A DNA stretch of 64,000 bases from Antedon mediterranea. Lineage: Eukaryota > Echinodermata > Crinoidea > Comatulida > Antedonidae. The notes under the pieces are model-generated. The model did not search any database and had not been told where the DNA came from. It saw nothing but the letters and a program-made list of their open reading frames with translations. Of the stretch, positions 22,401 to 35,200 are shown in pieces (position 1 is the first letter of the stretch; each line of letters opens with the position of its first letter). Made by a program: the position numbers and the translations under genes. Location: NCBI RefSeq assembly GCF_964355755.1, contig NC_092673.1, positions 6,081,001 through 6,145,000 of the forward strand. The letters run 5' to 3'.

Positions 22401-23951
22401 AGTGTAGCACATGTCTGGTTCTTTACGAGGTGATGGAAAGCTAGGTGAGATTTCAATACTACTGGCAGATGGAAGGGGTGGTCTGAAGTTGGTAATATCA
22501 GATGGGGTTGCATCCATAGCTAATGAAAAAAAAACAACACATTTTAACAATAGCACAAAGCAGATGCATCTCATACCATTGCATTGCCAAAAAAGACAAC
22601 ATTAACATTTTAAATGTGTTTAATTATGCCTAAATATTGCTGTAGCAGTCCTGGCAAAAAGTAGGGTAGTTTCAAGGTTAGTTTCTTTCCATGGTTTACC
22701 CGCAGCAACAGTCAAACCACAAATGTCAGAAATAATGTTTTCTAGATGTCATGTGTCATGTTAATTACTAGTCTAGACAATAAATTATTGTTCCCCCTCT
22801 TTACCTTTTCATCTGTTGAATAGCAATACAACACACAACAGTACCAAATAAAAAAAGGGGTTGGTTTTGGTTTTATCATTTATTAATGCTAGTAATACAT
22901 TGTGTATAGTTATTAAATAGTACATTATTAATAATAAAAACACAAATTTTACTTACATTCGCCTCTATGGAAAACTCGATACCCTAAATAAAAATATGAT
23001 AAAAATTATTGAAAATATAAGTGCAATCTCAAGTTTTGAGGTGTGGTCTAATTTCAAGTCCAGGAAGTTAATACTGTGATATATATACATGTATATGCTG
23101 ATACCCACAGCATCGTCATTTTCTTTAGTTATTTTCCTTTGGATTTGTAGATATATATATATACATATAGTATGCCCAATAAAATAGGCATCACTTTTAG
23201 TGTGCCTGTTCAAATAAAAGAAATTTATACAGGCAATTTAGCTAGTGACAGAATTAACTGTGCATATAAATTTAGAGTGAAATTTATATTAAGTGAAATA
23301 TTTTTTTATTTTTTTTACAGAAATACTTTATTAAAAATGCAAACCTATTTAAAGTCTTAGTTTATTACACTTCATTTTCCGTGTTTTTGTGGGACAATAC
23401 AGTACATCTTTAAATAAAGACTGTGCGTATCAATATTTGGTGTGGAAACTATTGGCATGGTTGTTTCCTACTGACATGGTGCCTTGATTTCTACTGTACT
23501 AGGAAGGGTAGACAATGCACCTGTTATATATTGCCACACGTACAAACTAGCCACACCGTTGACCATGCCGATAGAAAAATCGTGGCTGACCGCCAATCAC
23601 CACTTCAATAAGCATGTAATGGATTTGCATATGGTATTTATACTTACCCATCTCCTCCAGTTTCTCCTCAACATTTTCCACTTCAGTAACAAGTTTATCG
23701 CATTTCACTTTTCTTAATTGGTCCTTTAGCTTGCCATACTGGCCAACTGAAAATACTTTCCGCTTTTGCTGTGCCTCAAAGATTTCTTCGATATCTTCAA
23801 AATCTTCTATCTCTCTAGCACGAAAGCCGCCATACTCACCAAGGCGAGTTTTGTACTTTTTAAGTTCTTTTTTATCTAAATCGCGACTGATGTCATCTAA
23901 TAAATCATTGTGTAAGGCTTTCGCCTTTTCTTCTAATATCTTATTTGGCAT
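19453..23951 (-). CDS. DED-containing initiator-type caspase (caspase-8/10-like)
   Basis: Seven coding exons on the minus strand: 23648-23951, 22957-22983, 22328-22519, 21814-22058, 20989-21067, 20154-20309, 19453-19673. They join in one frame to 407 residues. Residues ~10-95 form a DED (DDISRDLDKKELKKYKTRL...). Residues ~155-175 hold the caspase start (GRGYVLYISNF, GVPRPG). The catalytic His is in ISSHGKG (H230), the catalytic Cys in PKVLIFQACRS (C293), and the small subunit has KGWRNEDHGAW, LLDVLTRVND and KQMPCFTSTF. The enzyme should cleave after Asp when brought together through its DED in cytosolic death or immune signalling. The active-site pentapeptide ends in Ser where QACRG or QACQG is usual. 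Vertebrate caspase-8 has two DEDs and this one has one, unless coding exons lie upstream of 23951. A 24-bp minisatellite sits in the intron between exons 4 and 5. Confidence 0.92.
20395..20817. mobile_element. DNA-transposon derivative, family M3, truncated copy
   Basis: Starts TTAAAGACCCATTCCCTACG and ends in TAGGCCTAAAGACCGTACC. Much of it is the reverse complement of 48507-49146. It lies in the caspase intron between exons 5 and 6, and a degenerate third copy is at about 19750-19900. Confidence 0.8.
21283..21592. repeat. 24-bp minisatellite, 13 units, in a caspase intron
   Basis: Thirteen copies of GCCAAAGTCTGGAAGAATTC plus TACT, with scattered single-base changes. The 24-bp period is a multiple of three and lacks stops, so both strands show long open frames. 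These are artefacts. Confidence 0.95.
21593..21765 (+). repeat. Degenerate SINE family A fragment
   Basis: TCAGTGTACAAAGTGCA, then GTTAAAGAACTTGGTACA, then GTAGGGGATCGTCTCCTGGT align in order with the SINE body at 278-590. Confidence 0.6.
23095..23165 (+). repeat. 3' end fragment of the hammerhead-element family
   Basis: CTGATACCCACAGC, CGTCATTTTCTTTAG and CCTTTGGATTT followed by TA repeats match 2458-2520 and 44095-44165. Confidence 0.7.
23200..23414. mobile_element. Partial MITE family M2
   Basis: Only the right terminus GGGACAATACAGTACATC is clear. The left end is not identified. Confidence 0.5.
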
Positions 23952-24789
23952 GTTCCAAATTCAGTCTTGTATTCATAAAAAGAAAAAAAAAAACAGTATG
24001 ATCAATATTTCCACTTACTTTTACACATTCAGTGTTTTACACAATTTTTTTGTATAGATTTGACTTACAATATTTATTCAAATAAACACCCCGCTTTGAA
24101 TAAAGGTCTCCGTCACAGAAACACCCTGGGGCCTTTAATTACTTCCTTGAATAAACGACCCGCCACATGCATATACACAATATTGTAATACAACACATTT
24201 CTATTTGTAGTAGAATTCATTGATAGACATGATCCACAACTTACCAAGCATTTTGATACAATTTTACTGTATTTTATCACCTCTTGAAATTAATTATGTT
24301 GTATTTTTCATATCTAGGTGGGTATTTATTTGATTTTATGTTACCATATTAGACCACAAAAAAAATAAACTAAAACCACTCTTGAACCATAAATGCTGTT
24401 TATTCGAATAAATACGGTAATTAATATTTGGTACATTTTTATGATCCATAATTCTGGTTAATGGTTTTCAAGCTACACCTTAGGCAGTTATACTCAAGAG
24501 GATAGAAGAGAAGCTTATAGTACAGTAGTTTACCAAGGCTGAAAAAATGAAAATTTGTAAACTTGGACAGTGTATGCGCAAACCTCAAAGCACATCTTAA
24601 AAGAGAGATGTATGCGCACAGTTGTCTGTAAGACCTGTTCAATAAACAATGTTTTCGTGTTGGCTGTCAACTTAGGCCGGGTATACTATAATACCATACC
24701 TCCCTACTGTAAAATTCCCTATAAGATTTCCTTTTATTTTTGTGTTTTAAAATGCTGTGTGTGATTGACTAATTTTACTAGAACCTTGA
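23952..24789. other. Caspase upstream region, no coding exon seen
   Basis: A candidate 5'UTR acceptor (poly-T then ATACAAG) lies just upstream of the start codon, and GTAAGT donor-like sites occur near 24015 and 24070 on the minus strand. No second DED exon like that of the paralogue is visible. Confidence 0.4.
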
Positions 24790-25120
24790 ATGCGAGTTAT
24801 AATGGATATGTACCCAGCCTTTCACAGTTGAGATCCCTGGTTCAATTCCTGCTGAGGTTCTTTTTTTATTATCATTATTTTATTATTGGGATCCCGATTC
24901 ATATTGCCTCCAAAATTAAATGGAGTCTTCCGTAACAACAAATAGTAGTGGAGCTGTAGGTTGGTGGTTAATGCTTGCCTTCCAATCCCAAGGTTCAATC
25001 CTGACTTAGTGCCAGGGTTGTACGGCCTAAGTAAAATAATAAAAAATGGTCCATATTATTGGGACCCTGGTCCAGATTGCCTCAGAAATTTAATGGATTG
25101 GTCCTTGACCACATATCTGT
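24790..25120 (+). repeat. Two tandem SINE family B copies
   Basis: Both copies have a tRNA-like box B (GGTTCAATTCC and GGTTCAATCCTG) followed by a shared tail GGGAYCCYGRTYCANATTGC. The copies are roughly 24790-24945 and 24950-25120. Confidence 0.65.
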
Positions 25121-25264
25121 GGTTTTAATTTGGTAAATATCTGACAAAATATATCAGGAAAAACATTATTTGGAGAGAAAGAGGGCTCACTACTTGATAT
25201 TTTGTAAATGGTGGAATAACATGCGAGACATACCACATCTTTCTTCTTCCCAAAGGGTCCCTTC

Positions 25265-25460
25265 ATGTGAGTGCTGCCACCAAACGGTGCCTATTCGTCT
25301 GTCCAAAAATACAGAGGCCAAATGAACCAGTACAGCGGGTTAACCTCCTACTCTACCATTCCTAAGATGTACTGGGTTCTTTTAAAGTGCACACGAGCCA
25401 GATGTGTACACTGGACCACCTTAAGTCCTATGGTCTTTGGCTCCCTGTCTTATTCCGCTC
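25265..25460 (-). repeat. SINE family A, reverse copy
   Basis: Read on the minus strand it contains GGTCCAGTGTACACATCTGG, CTCGTGTGCACTTTAAAAGA and GTAGGAGGTTAACCCGCTG, in the same order as at 278-590. Confidence 0.8.
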
Positions 25461-25799
25461 TTAACTAATGTTTTCGTCCTTGTCAAAAGAATATAATATG
25501 TCCATGTTAAAAGAATACAGGGCATGCTATTTAACATCTTGTATGAAAGATACAGGTATGTTAAAAGAATACAAATTTATTCTTTTTTTTATTTGTGAAG
25601 TTAATAAGTTCTGTAAGTACCTATTTTCACCAATAGTTCATAATTGTAGGCACTATCGTGCTAACATACAAACAAAGCAAGTACTATATTATATTTTGCC
25701 AAGCAAAAAGCATTCTGAGTTAAGTACTTGCCAAAATATATCCGGGAAAACATTATTTAGAGAGAGAGGGCTCACTACTTGAATAGGTGGAATAACCTG

Positions 25800-26040
25800 C
25801 AACTTGCAGCCTGTTCATCTGTCCACAAGGACAGGGGCTGAATGGACCAGTACACCCTACTCTTCCGAAAGATGTACTGGGTTACTTAAAGTGCACACGA
25901 AGCAAATGTGTATACTAGACGTCCAGCTTGAAGAATTCCTTATCCGAGAAGACTTGTTCTACACCACTAGAACAATGGTCGAGGAGTATCTACTTGAACT
26001 GGTGCCGATAATATAGCTATGGCGCCCAATAGTTGACCGC
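25800..26040 (-). repeat. SINE family A, reverse copy
   Basis: Minus-strand TTCTCGGATAAGGAATTC, TGTGCACTTTAAGTAACCC and the GTAGGG element follow SINE order. Plus-strand open frames here are spurious. Confidence 0.75.
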
Positions 26041-26439
26041 TGAATACAATACACAAGAGACACGGCGGATGAATGCGTTCGTTTTGTTACTATTATGGTG
26101 CTCGATCAAGCACATTCAATTCTGGAATTACAATGGCGAGCAATTTCAACTTCAATTTTATCAGTTTCTGAAAGAATTAAGCTTTGAAATGTGTAATATA
26201 CCATTAATAATCAATTCCAAGCAGGTGGCTGCTCTCTGTCTGGTGGTGGTAGGATTTGTTGCTGAGCCTGCAGTAGTTATCTGTTGGTATTTAGTAGGAT
26301 TGCTTCTGTAGTAATCCGTACTATGTAGCCTGTTTCAGTACACCAACAATAAATATCTTTAGTTTATACCCTATGCACTACATGACTAATTTGACCATAC
26401 CTTTAACAAAAGGAAGTTAGGATACAGTACCATACAGTA

Positions 26440-26580
26440 TCTTTAGCCACGGCGTAATGGCCCCATCGCCCTATACAAAGTTGCCCAATATAAAATCGCC
26501 CCATCGCAAACTCGCCAAGCCACAGTCGCCCCAACGCAAAGTCACCCCATCGCAAAGTCGCCCACGGTTTTATTTCGCCG
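26440..26580. repeat. CGCCCCATCGCAAAGT short tandem repeats
   Basis: The 16-bp motif CGCCCCATCGCAAAGT and variants recur about eight times, imperfectly. A two-unit relic is at 53950-53972. Confidence 0.75.
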
Positions 26581-26729
26581 CCGCTTTTTTATTTTACAGG
26601 TTTTAATGGAGTAATGTTCTTTTTAAAAATCATTAAAAAAATAGTTCCTTGTTTTGAAAGTTTCTAAAAAGATTACCAGTGATTTAAATTAAAGTTTCGA
26701 AAATGTTAATTTAATATGATTTTAAAATT

Positions 26730-27497
26730 CGCCGTAGTTAGGATTCCGGCACCGGAACTCAACTGCCCAGCGTTAGGGAATCCGACACGCTATTGCGCAT
26801 GCCCAGAGCGAGGTTATCGTAAAAAAGTGGTTGTTTCATTCATATAAACTTCATATGATTATGAATAATTATAATTACATGACTAGTTTTATGATTTTTC
26901 AAGTACAAAATAAAATATTTCATATAACGCATTATACTGTAAATAACATGTAATCAACAAGTTGATTTAATTGTTGACAGCCGCCGCCGCGCAGATGTGA
27001 AAAAAACAGAACTGCTCAGGAAGTCGGGGTCGCAACGCTATGCTCACTTTCGTACATTTCTTGAAATATGCAAGCGTTATGACACTAGGCTAGGGCAGGC
27101 CTGTGTTTTTCTCCCGTTCCAAACTTCATACTTCCTCTGTCTAATAATATTAAAGCATTACGATTCTTAGATAGATACTGATTGTTATCAATATCATAAT
27201 AATTATTTTAACGCGTGGCGTAGTCATATTTTAATTATAAATTCATGTATGGCCTAGGCCAAGTTTCATCGGATCCATCGCTCTCTCACTCGCGCGACGA
27301 CTAACTAGGCTACAGTAAATCCCTAGTTAACACTCCGACTTGACTCTCGGTGGTGTGGTGTGGTGCGCGGTCTGTGGCACTTGTTGTGCCACTTGTTGTG
27401 CAAGCTATAATTACTTCGCACTGGGCATGCGCAATAGCGTGTCGGATTCCCTAACGGTGGGCAGTTGAGTTTCGGTGCCGGAATCCTAACCACAGCG
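26730..27497. mobile_element. 768-bp element with ~80-bp inverted ends and 9-bp target duplication
   Basis: The left ~80 bp (TTAGGATTCCGGCACCG..., GGGAATCCGACACGC...) reappears inverted at 27415-27497 with roughly 95% identity. TTTAAAATT flanks both ends (26721-26729, 27498-27506). Long inverted repeats and a 9-bp duplication fit a Mutator-like non-autonomous transposon. No transposase is present. Confidence 0.85.
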
Positions 27498-27789
27498 TTT
27501 AAAATTACAGTAGTTACCAAAGTCACATTTACAAATCTTTCTTCAACCTACAAGTGGATACAGCTCATTTTTTAGGATAATATAATAATAAATGTATAAA
27601 AGTAATATAGTAGGCCTATCATATAGATTAGTTAAAACAAACAGCGTTATGTTAGACAAGAGGAGTGCATGTTATGGGCCACTTATGTATCATTTGCATT
27701 TAGTGATAGTATAGTAGGTCTAGGCTATGTCTAGGCCTATTGTAATATTATTATTATGATTGTAGTTTTGCGTCAGGGAGTTGAGTAAT

Positions 27790-27924
27790 TAGATGTTTTT
27801 GCCCTCTCTGACGTAATTTGTACTTTATACCACGTACATTTGAGAATACTTACAAATTTTTTCGCAAGTATTCTCAAATGTACTCTGAAGTACAAATTAC
27901 GTCAGAGTAGGGCAAAAATATCTA
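27790..27924. mobile_element. Palindromic MITE
   Basis: Arms TAGATGTTTTTGCCCTC... and ...GGGCAAAAATATCTA are inverted over about 55 bp each, around a short centre near 27855. Confidence 0.85.
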
Positions 27925-28380
27925 GGCCTAGGGTAGGGGCCTAGGTAGGGTTAGTAGGGGCCTAATTATTAAAATATTATGGTTAGTTATGACTTTTCAA
28001 AATGAAGAAATAAAAAATACTAAACCCCCTAACTAGGCTAGACTATAGAGTACTACTACTACTAACTAAACCTAGCTAGCCTAGGTAGTAGTACCCTAGA
28101 CAAGGCATGGACCTCCATGGGCTAGCCTACTAGGCCTAGCTAGGCCCTCTAGCCTACTAGGCCTAGTAGCTAGCTAGGCCCTCCTCTAGTCTAAAAAACA
28201 TAGTAGGGGCCTAGAGGCTAGCTAGCTAGGGTGGGGCCTACCAACAGTCTAGTATTACCATGGAATCAGCAATGTATATTTATATGTTCTTACCTTTAAT
28301 AAAGCAAAATAAAAATAAAATGCACGTAAGGAAGCCTAGCCTAGGCCTAGTAGGTAGGTTAGCTGCAAGAAGCCAAGCCC
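27920..28380. repeat. TAGGCCTA-rich island
   Basis: Dense palindromic TAGGCCTAG and GCTAGC words over about 450 bp. No coding frame is seen. A similar island is at 54240-54620. Confidence 0.8.
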
Positions 28381-29285
28381 GCCAAGGAGAAATTATATTA
28401 TCGCCAGGGTCCAATAATGGCACGCGCCACCAATAAACAGTAGATTTCCGGTTGGGTCACCATCACGATCTCTATTATAATAATATTAAAGGGGATCTCC
28501 GGTTTTCAAATTGTTTATTATGAGTAACCCTTTGCAGCAACATTAATAACCTCACTTAGTTTTCTTCAGCGCTAAAGCAGATGGAGCATTTTAACAGGGC
28601 TTTTTGGTAATGACATGACTGACCGCATGTATAGTATAGGTGGTTGACTGTGCATCTAGCCTAGTTCTCTTTCTCTCTGTGTTCACCGCCTGATTGTCTA
28701 TTCAGGTTGTGACCAAACAATAGGGAGAAATCATCATTATCAATTTTGGATCAAAAAAGATCATCCAGTTAGATCTTAAAACACACAGTGCAAACCGTAA
28801 CTGTCGTGCTGCGCACATAACTTTATATATGAATGGTTAAAAAAAGTTGTGGCAAAGAGGCTTGAGCTATATGTAGCCTACACATTCTGTTTTGAACAGA
28901 AGTACACTATTAATATCTTTAAACTGAAAAATGAATTGTTCTCAAACGTAACCTGTAAAAAACAAAAAAACAGCTCAATCATAAAAGATGAAATACATAG
29001 AAAATAGCCACTGTGGCTTATTTTTTTATTTAACCATTTTGCAACATTATTCAAAATTCAAGTATTGGCTTGTTTTGAACAAAAAATTGTGCTTATGATT
29101 GAACAAGAATTAAGACAACAAAGGCTATAGATGAAATAATATTGTTTAATAATTTTTTCCTCAATTCATTATAAGATACATCTTTCTTAACAATTTCAAA
29201 CAAAAAAGTAAATTCAAAATTATTCATAATTTAGCAAGTGTTATATATTATTTTATATACAAAATTAAGATTAAGACTGGATTAA
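28381..29285. other. Intergenic and 3' flank of AXDND1-like gene
   Basis: AT-rich and non-coding to the eye. It presumably includes the 3'UTR of the gene whose stop is at 29286. Confidence 0.4.
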
Positions 29286-32200
29286 TTATTTTTTCTTCGC
29301 TCTTGATGAACTTCTTGAAGTTGTCCTTGATGGAACACGTTGCTGCTGTTGGGATGCAGGCCTCTTAGATGACGGTGATGGTGCACTTGGTGGAAGGGGT
29401 GAATGCTTTGGAGATTGTGTTGATGTTGATGGACCTGATGTTGATGGACCTGCTGCTGCTGTGGCTGCTTCAGCAACTGTATTCTGGTTTGGCTGTGAAG
29501 CTTCATCAACCGGAGTTGATTTCTCTTCTACTGTTGGTACGGCAGTATTGATATTTGGTTGATTTGGTGATGCACTTTTTCTTTCATATTCTCGCAATTT
29601 TTTCAGAGCAGCCGTCAGTTCTTCCTCTAGTAGTATTACTCGGTTTTCTGAATTTAAAGCACGCTCTTCAGTTACCCTAAACAAGAGTAAACATTGATTG
29701 TAAAACAGCGGTTATTATTAGACACCTGCAAATATATATATTTGTAGTGTAAATAAGTATTAAGGACACCTGTCAATTGGATATATGACAAATGAAGATG
29801 TCAAAAGACATTGACATCAACTTACAATAGTTGATCCTGTAGAGAGTTTAAAGCTGCAAGAGCTTCATAAGCCTTCGCTGTATCTGGTGTTCCTGATCTG
29901 ACTGTACCTGTTGTAGATGGAGCTTTAGATTCCTTGTCAAAAAAGAAAAAATATGTTCTCTATTAGTATTACTAAATTCAACATAGCATTGATCCAGGAA
30001 ATCTTTAGATATTATTTTATTTTTCAACATACTTAATTCTGTGACACCTAGATTAAGTTACATCTCTCCATACTTCAATTTGTGTTAAGGAATATAGGGT
30101 TCTCCAATAGCATTCCATACCTTGTGCTTATGAACTGCTCAACACATGAGCAGTGTATGGGTATACACTGATAGTCAATGATGTACTAAAGAGTTTAACA
30201 AGTAACAGTTGACTATGGTTGAAGGCTCAACATATATACAATGATCAATAGTCTATATTATATCAAGAAGATGTTCCACCAGTTGAAGCATGGAACAAGC
30301 AGACAATTTGATTATTGCTTTCTTCTGTGTACGATTTATTTGGGTCATTCTAAATCTATTAATGAACAAGGCCAACAGCCATTAAGTCGCGTGCTACAAT
30401 GCATAGTGATACCGGACCGACAGACAGACCGACAGACAGACAGACCGACAGACAGACCGACCGACCGACCGACTGACATAGTGAACTATACTGACCGAAA
30501 TTACTGAACATGTTTAAAAATGTTGAAATGTTTAAAAACATTTATATTTTTTTAATTTACACGTGCGTAGCCTGTCACTTTTGACGTGCTCGTATAACGT
30601 AATTTCGAGTTGAAAAGTAAGTCAAGAAAACAGAAATCGGGCAAAAAGAGTGCGCAATAACATTTAACGCGCAGTGCGCGCGCAAAAATATGCGCACTCA
30701 TGGCAATTTTGTAAACGCTTAAAATTGCCTGAAACGTACTCTTATTTCATCGAAAATAAATTTTGAAAATTTTAAGCGCGTGTACGCATGCGTTACATGC
30801 GCTACGCACGTAATTGTATTGCCATATGATGATTTATGCCCTGAAATTTATGAGTACCAAATTTTATTTAATTGTGGTTCATGGTTGTGAAGATATGATT
30901 ACAAACGTGATTTCGTTAAATCGTGCGTAGACCGCGTAATTTTTTATTGCGCACCGTGAAAACAAACCACATTGATTCCTGGCCATAAGGAATATACTGT
31001 GAAAAATTGACCTAGCTAGATTAAACTGATATCAAGATAAGGTCAGAAAGCGATAAAACGCATAGTGATACCAGACCGACAGACAGACAGACCGACCAAC
31101 CGACCGACATAGTGAACTATAGAGTCGCTTCCACGCGACTAAAAACAAACAAAACAAACATGTTCCAATAACTTTTATTACTGTATGAAAGACTTACCTT
31201 AGGTGGTTCTGTAATTTCATCCAAAGACAGTACACGGACATTATCATCATAACCTATGACCTCCATCTTGCTTGTATCAAAGTCATTAGATTTGTTCATA
31301 GACGACTCAGTTGGAGCTGTTTCATCCATTGATTTCTGAACAATAATAACAAAATAGTTAAAATTTATTAATTAAAAAAAACGACCAGTATTTGGTAAGC
31401 ATTATGAAAACATAATATATGGAGCAGATCAATAGATGTAACATTTACAGTACATGCAGCCCTCATCCTAAACATGAGGATAGAGTGTATGCAAACTTGT
31501 TGTAGTACAATAAGTCAGATGACATGATAAATATTTATATTACTACCTCTGATGTCTCAGGTCGTGACTGTTCTTTAGTTTGAAGCCTAAATCCTTCTTG
31601 AACCAAAGATGGTTCCTTTGATGTATTCACTGAAGTATCACAGTTAGCGCTCTAAAAAAACAAAAATAACGCATAACATTATTAACATCCACTAGTGGGT
31701 GACATATAATATGAAAATAGACAAAGAATGGAGAAAAGAGATGAAAACTTAGAAAAAAGAAAAAGGAAAAGAAAAAAAATTGAAAAATAAAAACTGAAAA
31801 ATATATATAAAACAAAAAAGAATAAAATAAATTTAAAAAAAAAACATAAAAAAGGCGGAAAAAAAAGAATAAAAAATTAGAAAAAGATTTAAAAAAAAGG
31901 AATTAATAAAGAAAAGAAAGAAAGAAAAAATGAATTAAAAAAAACAAGAAAACAGAAGAATTTTAAAACAAGGAAAAAAGAAGGAAAATGAAAAAAAAAG
32001 AAATTTAAAAAGGAAACACATAAGGAAAAAAGAGAAGAGAATGGCAATTACGTTTTCAAAGTCATCAAAACTAAGTATAAAGTCTCACCTCAACACTAGA
32101 CTGAGTGGCCGGTGTTATGTCAGGCTGATTGCTAGCACTAGTAGCTGGAGATTGCTGGGTGGCTGAGGGTATATGGCCAAGCTGGGAGTTGTTTCTTAAC

Positions 32201-35200
32201 TCATTCATCATGAGTGTAGCAGTATGTATCCATTCTACACACTCTGTCTAAAGAAATAAAAAAACAACCTTGGACTAACATAGACACTCTTGATAAAATA
32301 TAGTTACATGCTACTCTTTACAACTGGCTTCAACTGATATTTAAACATATTTAATTTTTAGTGTTTTGTTTTTGTTTCCTGAACTGTTTCTTTCACATAA
32401 AAAAAACACTTTATATACCCTCAAAAAAACCTTGTTTAGGATTAACTTAGTTTAAAATTTAAATTGTATATTCGACTTTGTTCAGATCTTCAAGTTCAGT
32501 AAGAAAATTTCTTATTTTCCATGTTTTGAGGAATAATGTTTTTGTATTCAAATTATTTCTAGGGTTTTGTCAATTTTTAAATATTTTTACCTTGATTCTT
32601 TTCAGATCCTTCATCTCATGATCAGCTGCTTCATTTCGCATCATTTGTTGTTTCTGTAGCTCCTCAGCAACAATGGTAGAACAACAACTATTAGAAAAGT
32701 AATCAATAACTTTACTATTTAAAAAAAACATCCAACCAATTTGGTTGTTTATTGGAAGGAAATTAGAGACATTTGGAGTTTCAGATAGTAACTCCAAAAA
32801 CATGAACACTTACTTGATGCATCGCACAGGGTACCCCAATTATAAGGGTTTCAAAAATGAGGAAAGGTTTTTTAAGGAGTGTACAATAGTTATGTCATGA
32901 TGATTTAGCAATGTTACAAGACACAGTAACATGTACTAAACTTACATTGTGAGATAGTTTGAAAAGGTTGTCAATTTATCAAACAACATGGATGCTTTTT
33001 CTTGGATGGTGTCAATGGTGTCTGTGGTTTCTAATGCACTCTCTACCGCCTCAGGTGGGCTTCCTGGTAAATCTGGTGATAAGTGTAAGAGTGCCTGGAT
33101 CACCCAATGTATCATGCTGGAATGCAGCTCAGAAACCTAAATTCATAAATTGTTAATTACACATTTATTCTTTATCATCATTTATAAAGCAAATGTACAG
33201 TATATTTCAATCCTTAAAGATATATTGTCCCCTCTACAAAATTTTCAAATATTTGTTGATAAATATGCCATTTTGACCAAAATTTTTATAATAAAATTAT
33301 ATTTCTGAAACAAAAATACAGTCAAAATGGCTGAGCTTTTGGTTAAATTTAACAGTTTGTTTTGTCTTTTTATAAATGAAAACATAATTTTTTTTTTTTT
33401 TTTTTTTTTTTCTGCAACAAAATGGCCAAATTCAAAATCTGATTTTATTAATCTTTCTTTTTCATATTTTGGGGGACAATCTTTAAGCATTGTGGCGCTA
33501 TTATAAGTATGGTGTTGAATACGTATATTTTAAAAATAAATTATATAATCTACCTGGTCAGCTAGCTTAGCATCTTCATTATCAATACCATTGGTTGTCA
33601 CACTTAGCCACTTCTGAGCATGCTTAAACACTTCATCCATGTCGACACTTTAGAAGAAGAGAATAAAATTGTGAAAGATTTTGTATATATTATAACTATA
33701 AAAAACTATTGAAAATGTTACCAGTAACCTTGATGGAAAGAAAAACTACTGTAGGAGTTATTGACTATATTAGAAGAAAAGGCGGTCAAATCATTAAGCG
33801 TTCGAATTCCTGCCTCTGATCCAAATCAGTAAATCAAGATTGTGCAATCCAGACTGTAACTAGTCTAATGGCTACCTCCTTGAAAACAATGCTGAGTAAA
33901 AACCAGCCCATGTTCCATAAAAATTCATTACAAACTTACGTATTATCAACTTTTGGATTGGCTTGTTCTTCTTCTGTCTGAACGGTTCCAACAAAAGACA
34001 AAGCTTCATCAATAACCACTAACCAATCATCGAACAGTTCATAAAGTCGTCCCCACTCTGCTTCGAGTGGCATAGCGCCTCCATTTAAGATACCATTCAA
34101 TTTTGTATCCCAGCTTTCCATAGAGTTTGTCAAGTGTATTAATTTTTTAGCTGTGCCTGTATTATGAAGATTGAAAATAAAATGAAAAATACCCAACTAT
34201 TATTATTTATGTAGCCACTAATTACCCACAAAATAGATGACATTTTCTCTATTTAGAATTTTAAATAATAATTTTTTTTTTTTTTTTGTATTTACCATTT
34301 TCTCCATTGACTTTAATCTGAAACTGCCTCATAAGTTGATCACATTCCTGTAAAATTTAAATCATAAAATATTCAATTGGCTGATTTTAAAACAGTGGTT
34401 ACTTGTTTTTAATGAACATAGAGTTCTGCGGTGTGACGTCACAACGATAGATGGCTCTGCGTGGTTTCTAGCGCAACCAAAAACGCTACTATGTTGATAA
34501 ACACTATAGATCTGTGTTTGTATCAAATTACTACTGTATGTATCTTAGCTTGATTTTTTTTTAACTTAAACTGTAGTTTAATAATAGAATAAATAGATTT
34601 TTAAAAACAAATATTTAGTGACCTTTTGAAATTTTAGTTTGTTTTTATTGAAAATTATTAAGTTTTAAAATGACTACTTCAATAAGCCTATTCCAAACCA
34701 TTGGTGACCTTGGAGTCACTCAGGCAGATTAAACGCCACCTACCGTCGTGATATCAGCACCGCAGAACTCTATAACAATACTGATTTTTTTTTTTTTTTT
34801 TAAATTCAAGCAGAAAATATATGTATGATGATAAATCAAATTATGTTTATGCTATAAAATATATGTAAATGGAATAACATTAGTAGAAATGTATGTTGAA
34901 CATAAAAGTATGTATTTAGTTGGAAAATAAACTATGTATTTAGTTGGAAAATAAATTATGGATTAAAAAAAAAGAAGGTAAATACTCTAAACATAATATG
35001 TTTAACTGTAAATAAACAAAAAAAGTGTTCAAAGATAGCAATGAAAAAGATGAACTCAAAAAGAACTGTACTGTAAAATTATTATATTATGTATTTATGG
35101 AATAAAAGTGGGATGAACCCACGTAAGACAAAAAAAAAAATACTGATTGCAGAACAATACATGAATATACAGCTATATTGTTAATGAAAATTTGATTAAA

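Noticed and set aside
25271-26311. Plus-strand frames of 65-104 residues
   Set aside because: They lie in reverse-oriented SINE copies and have no domain.
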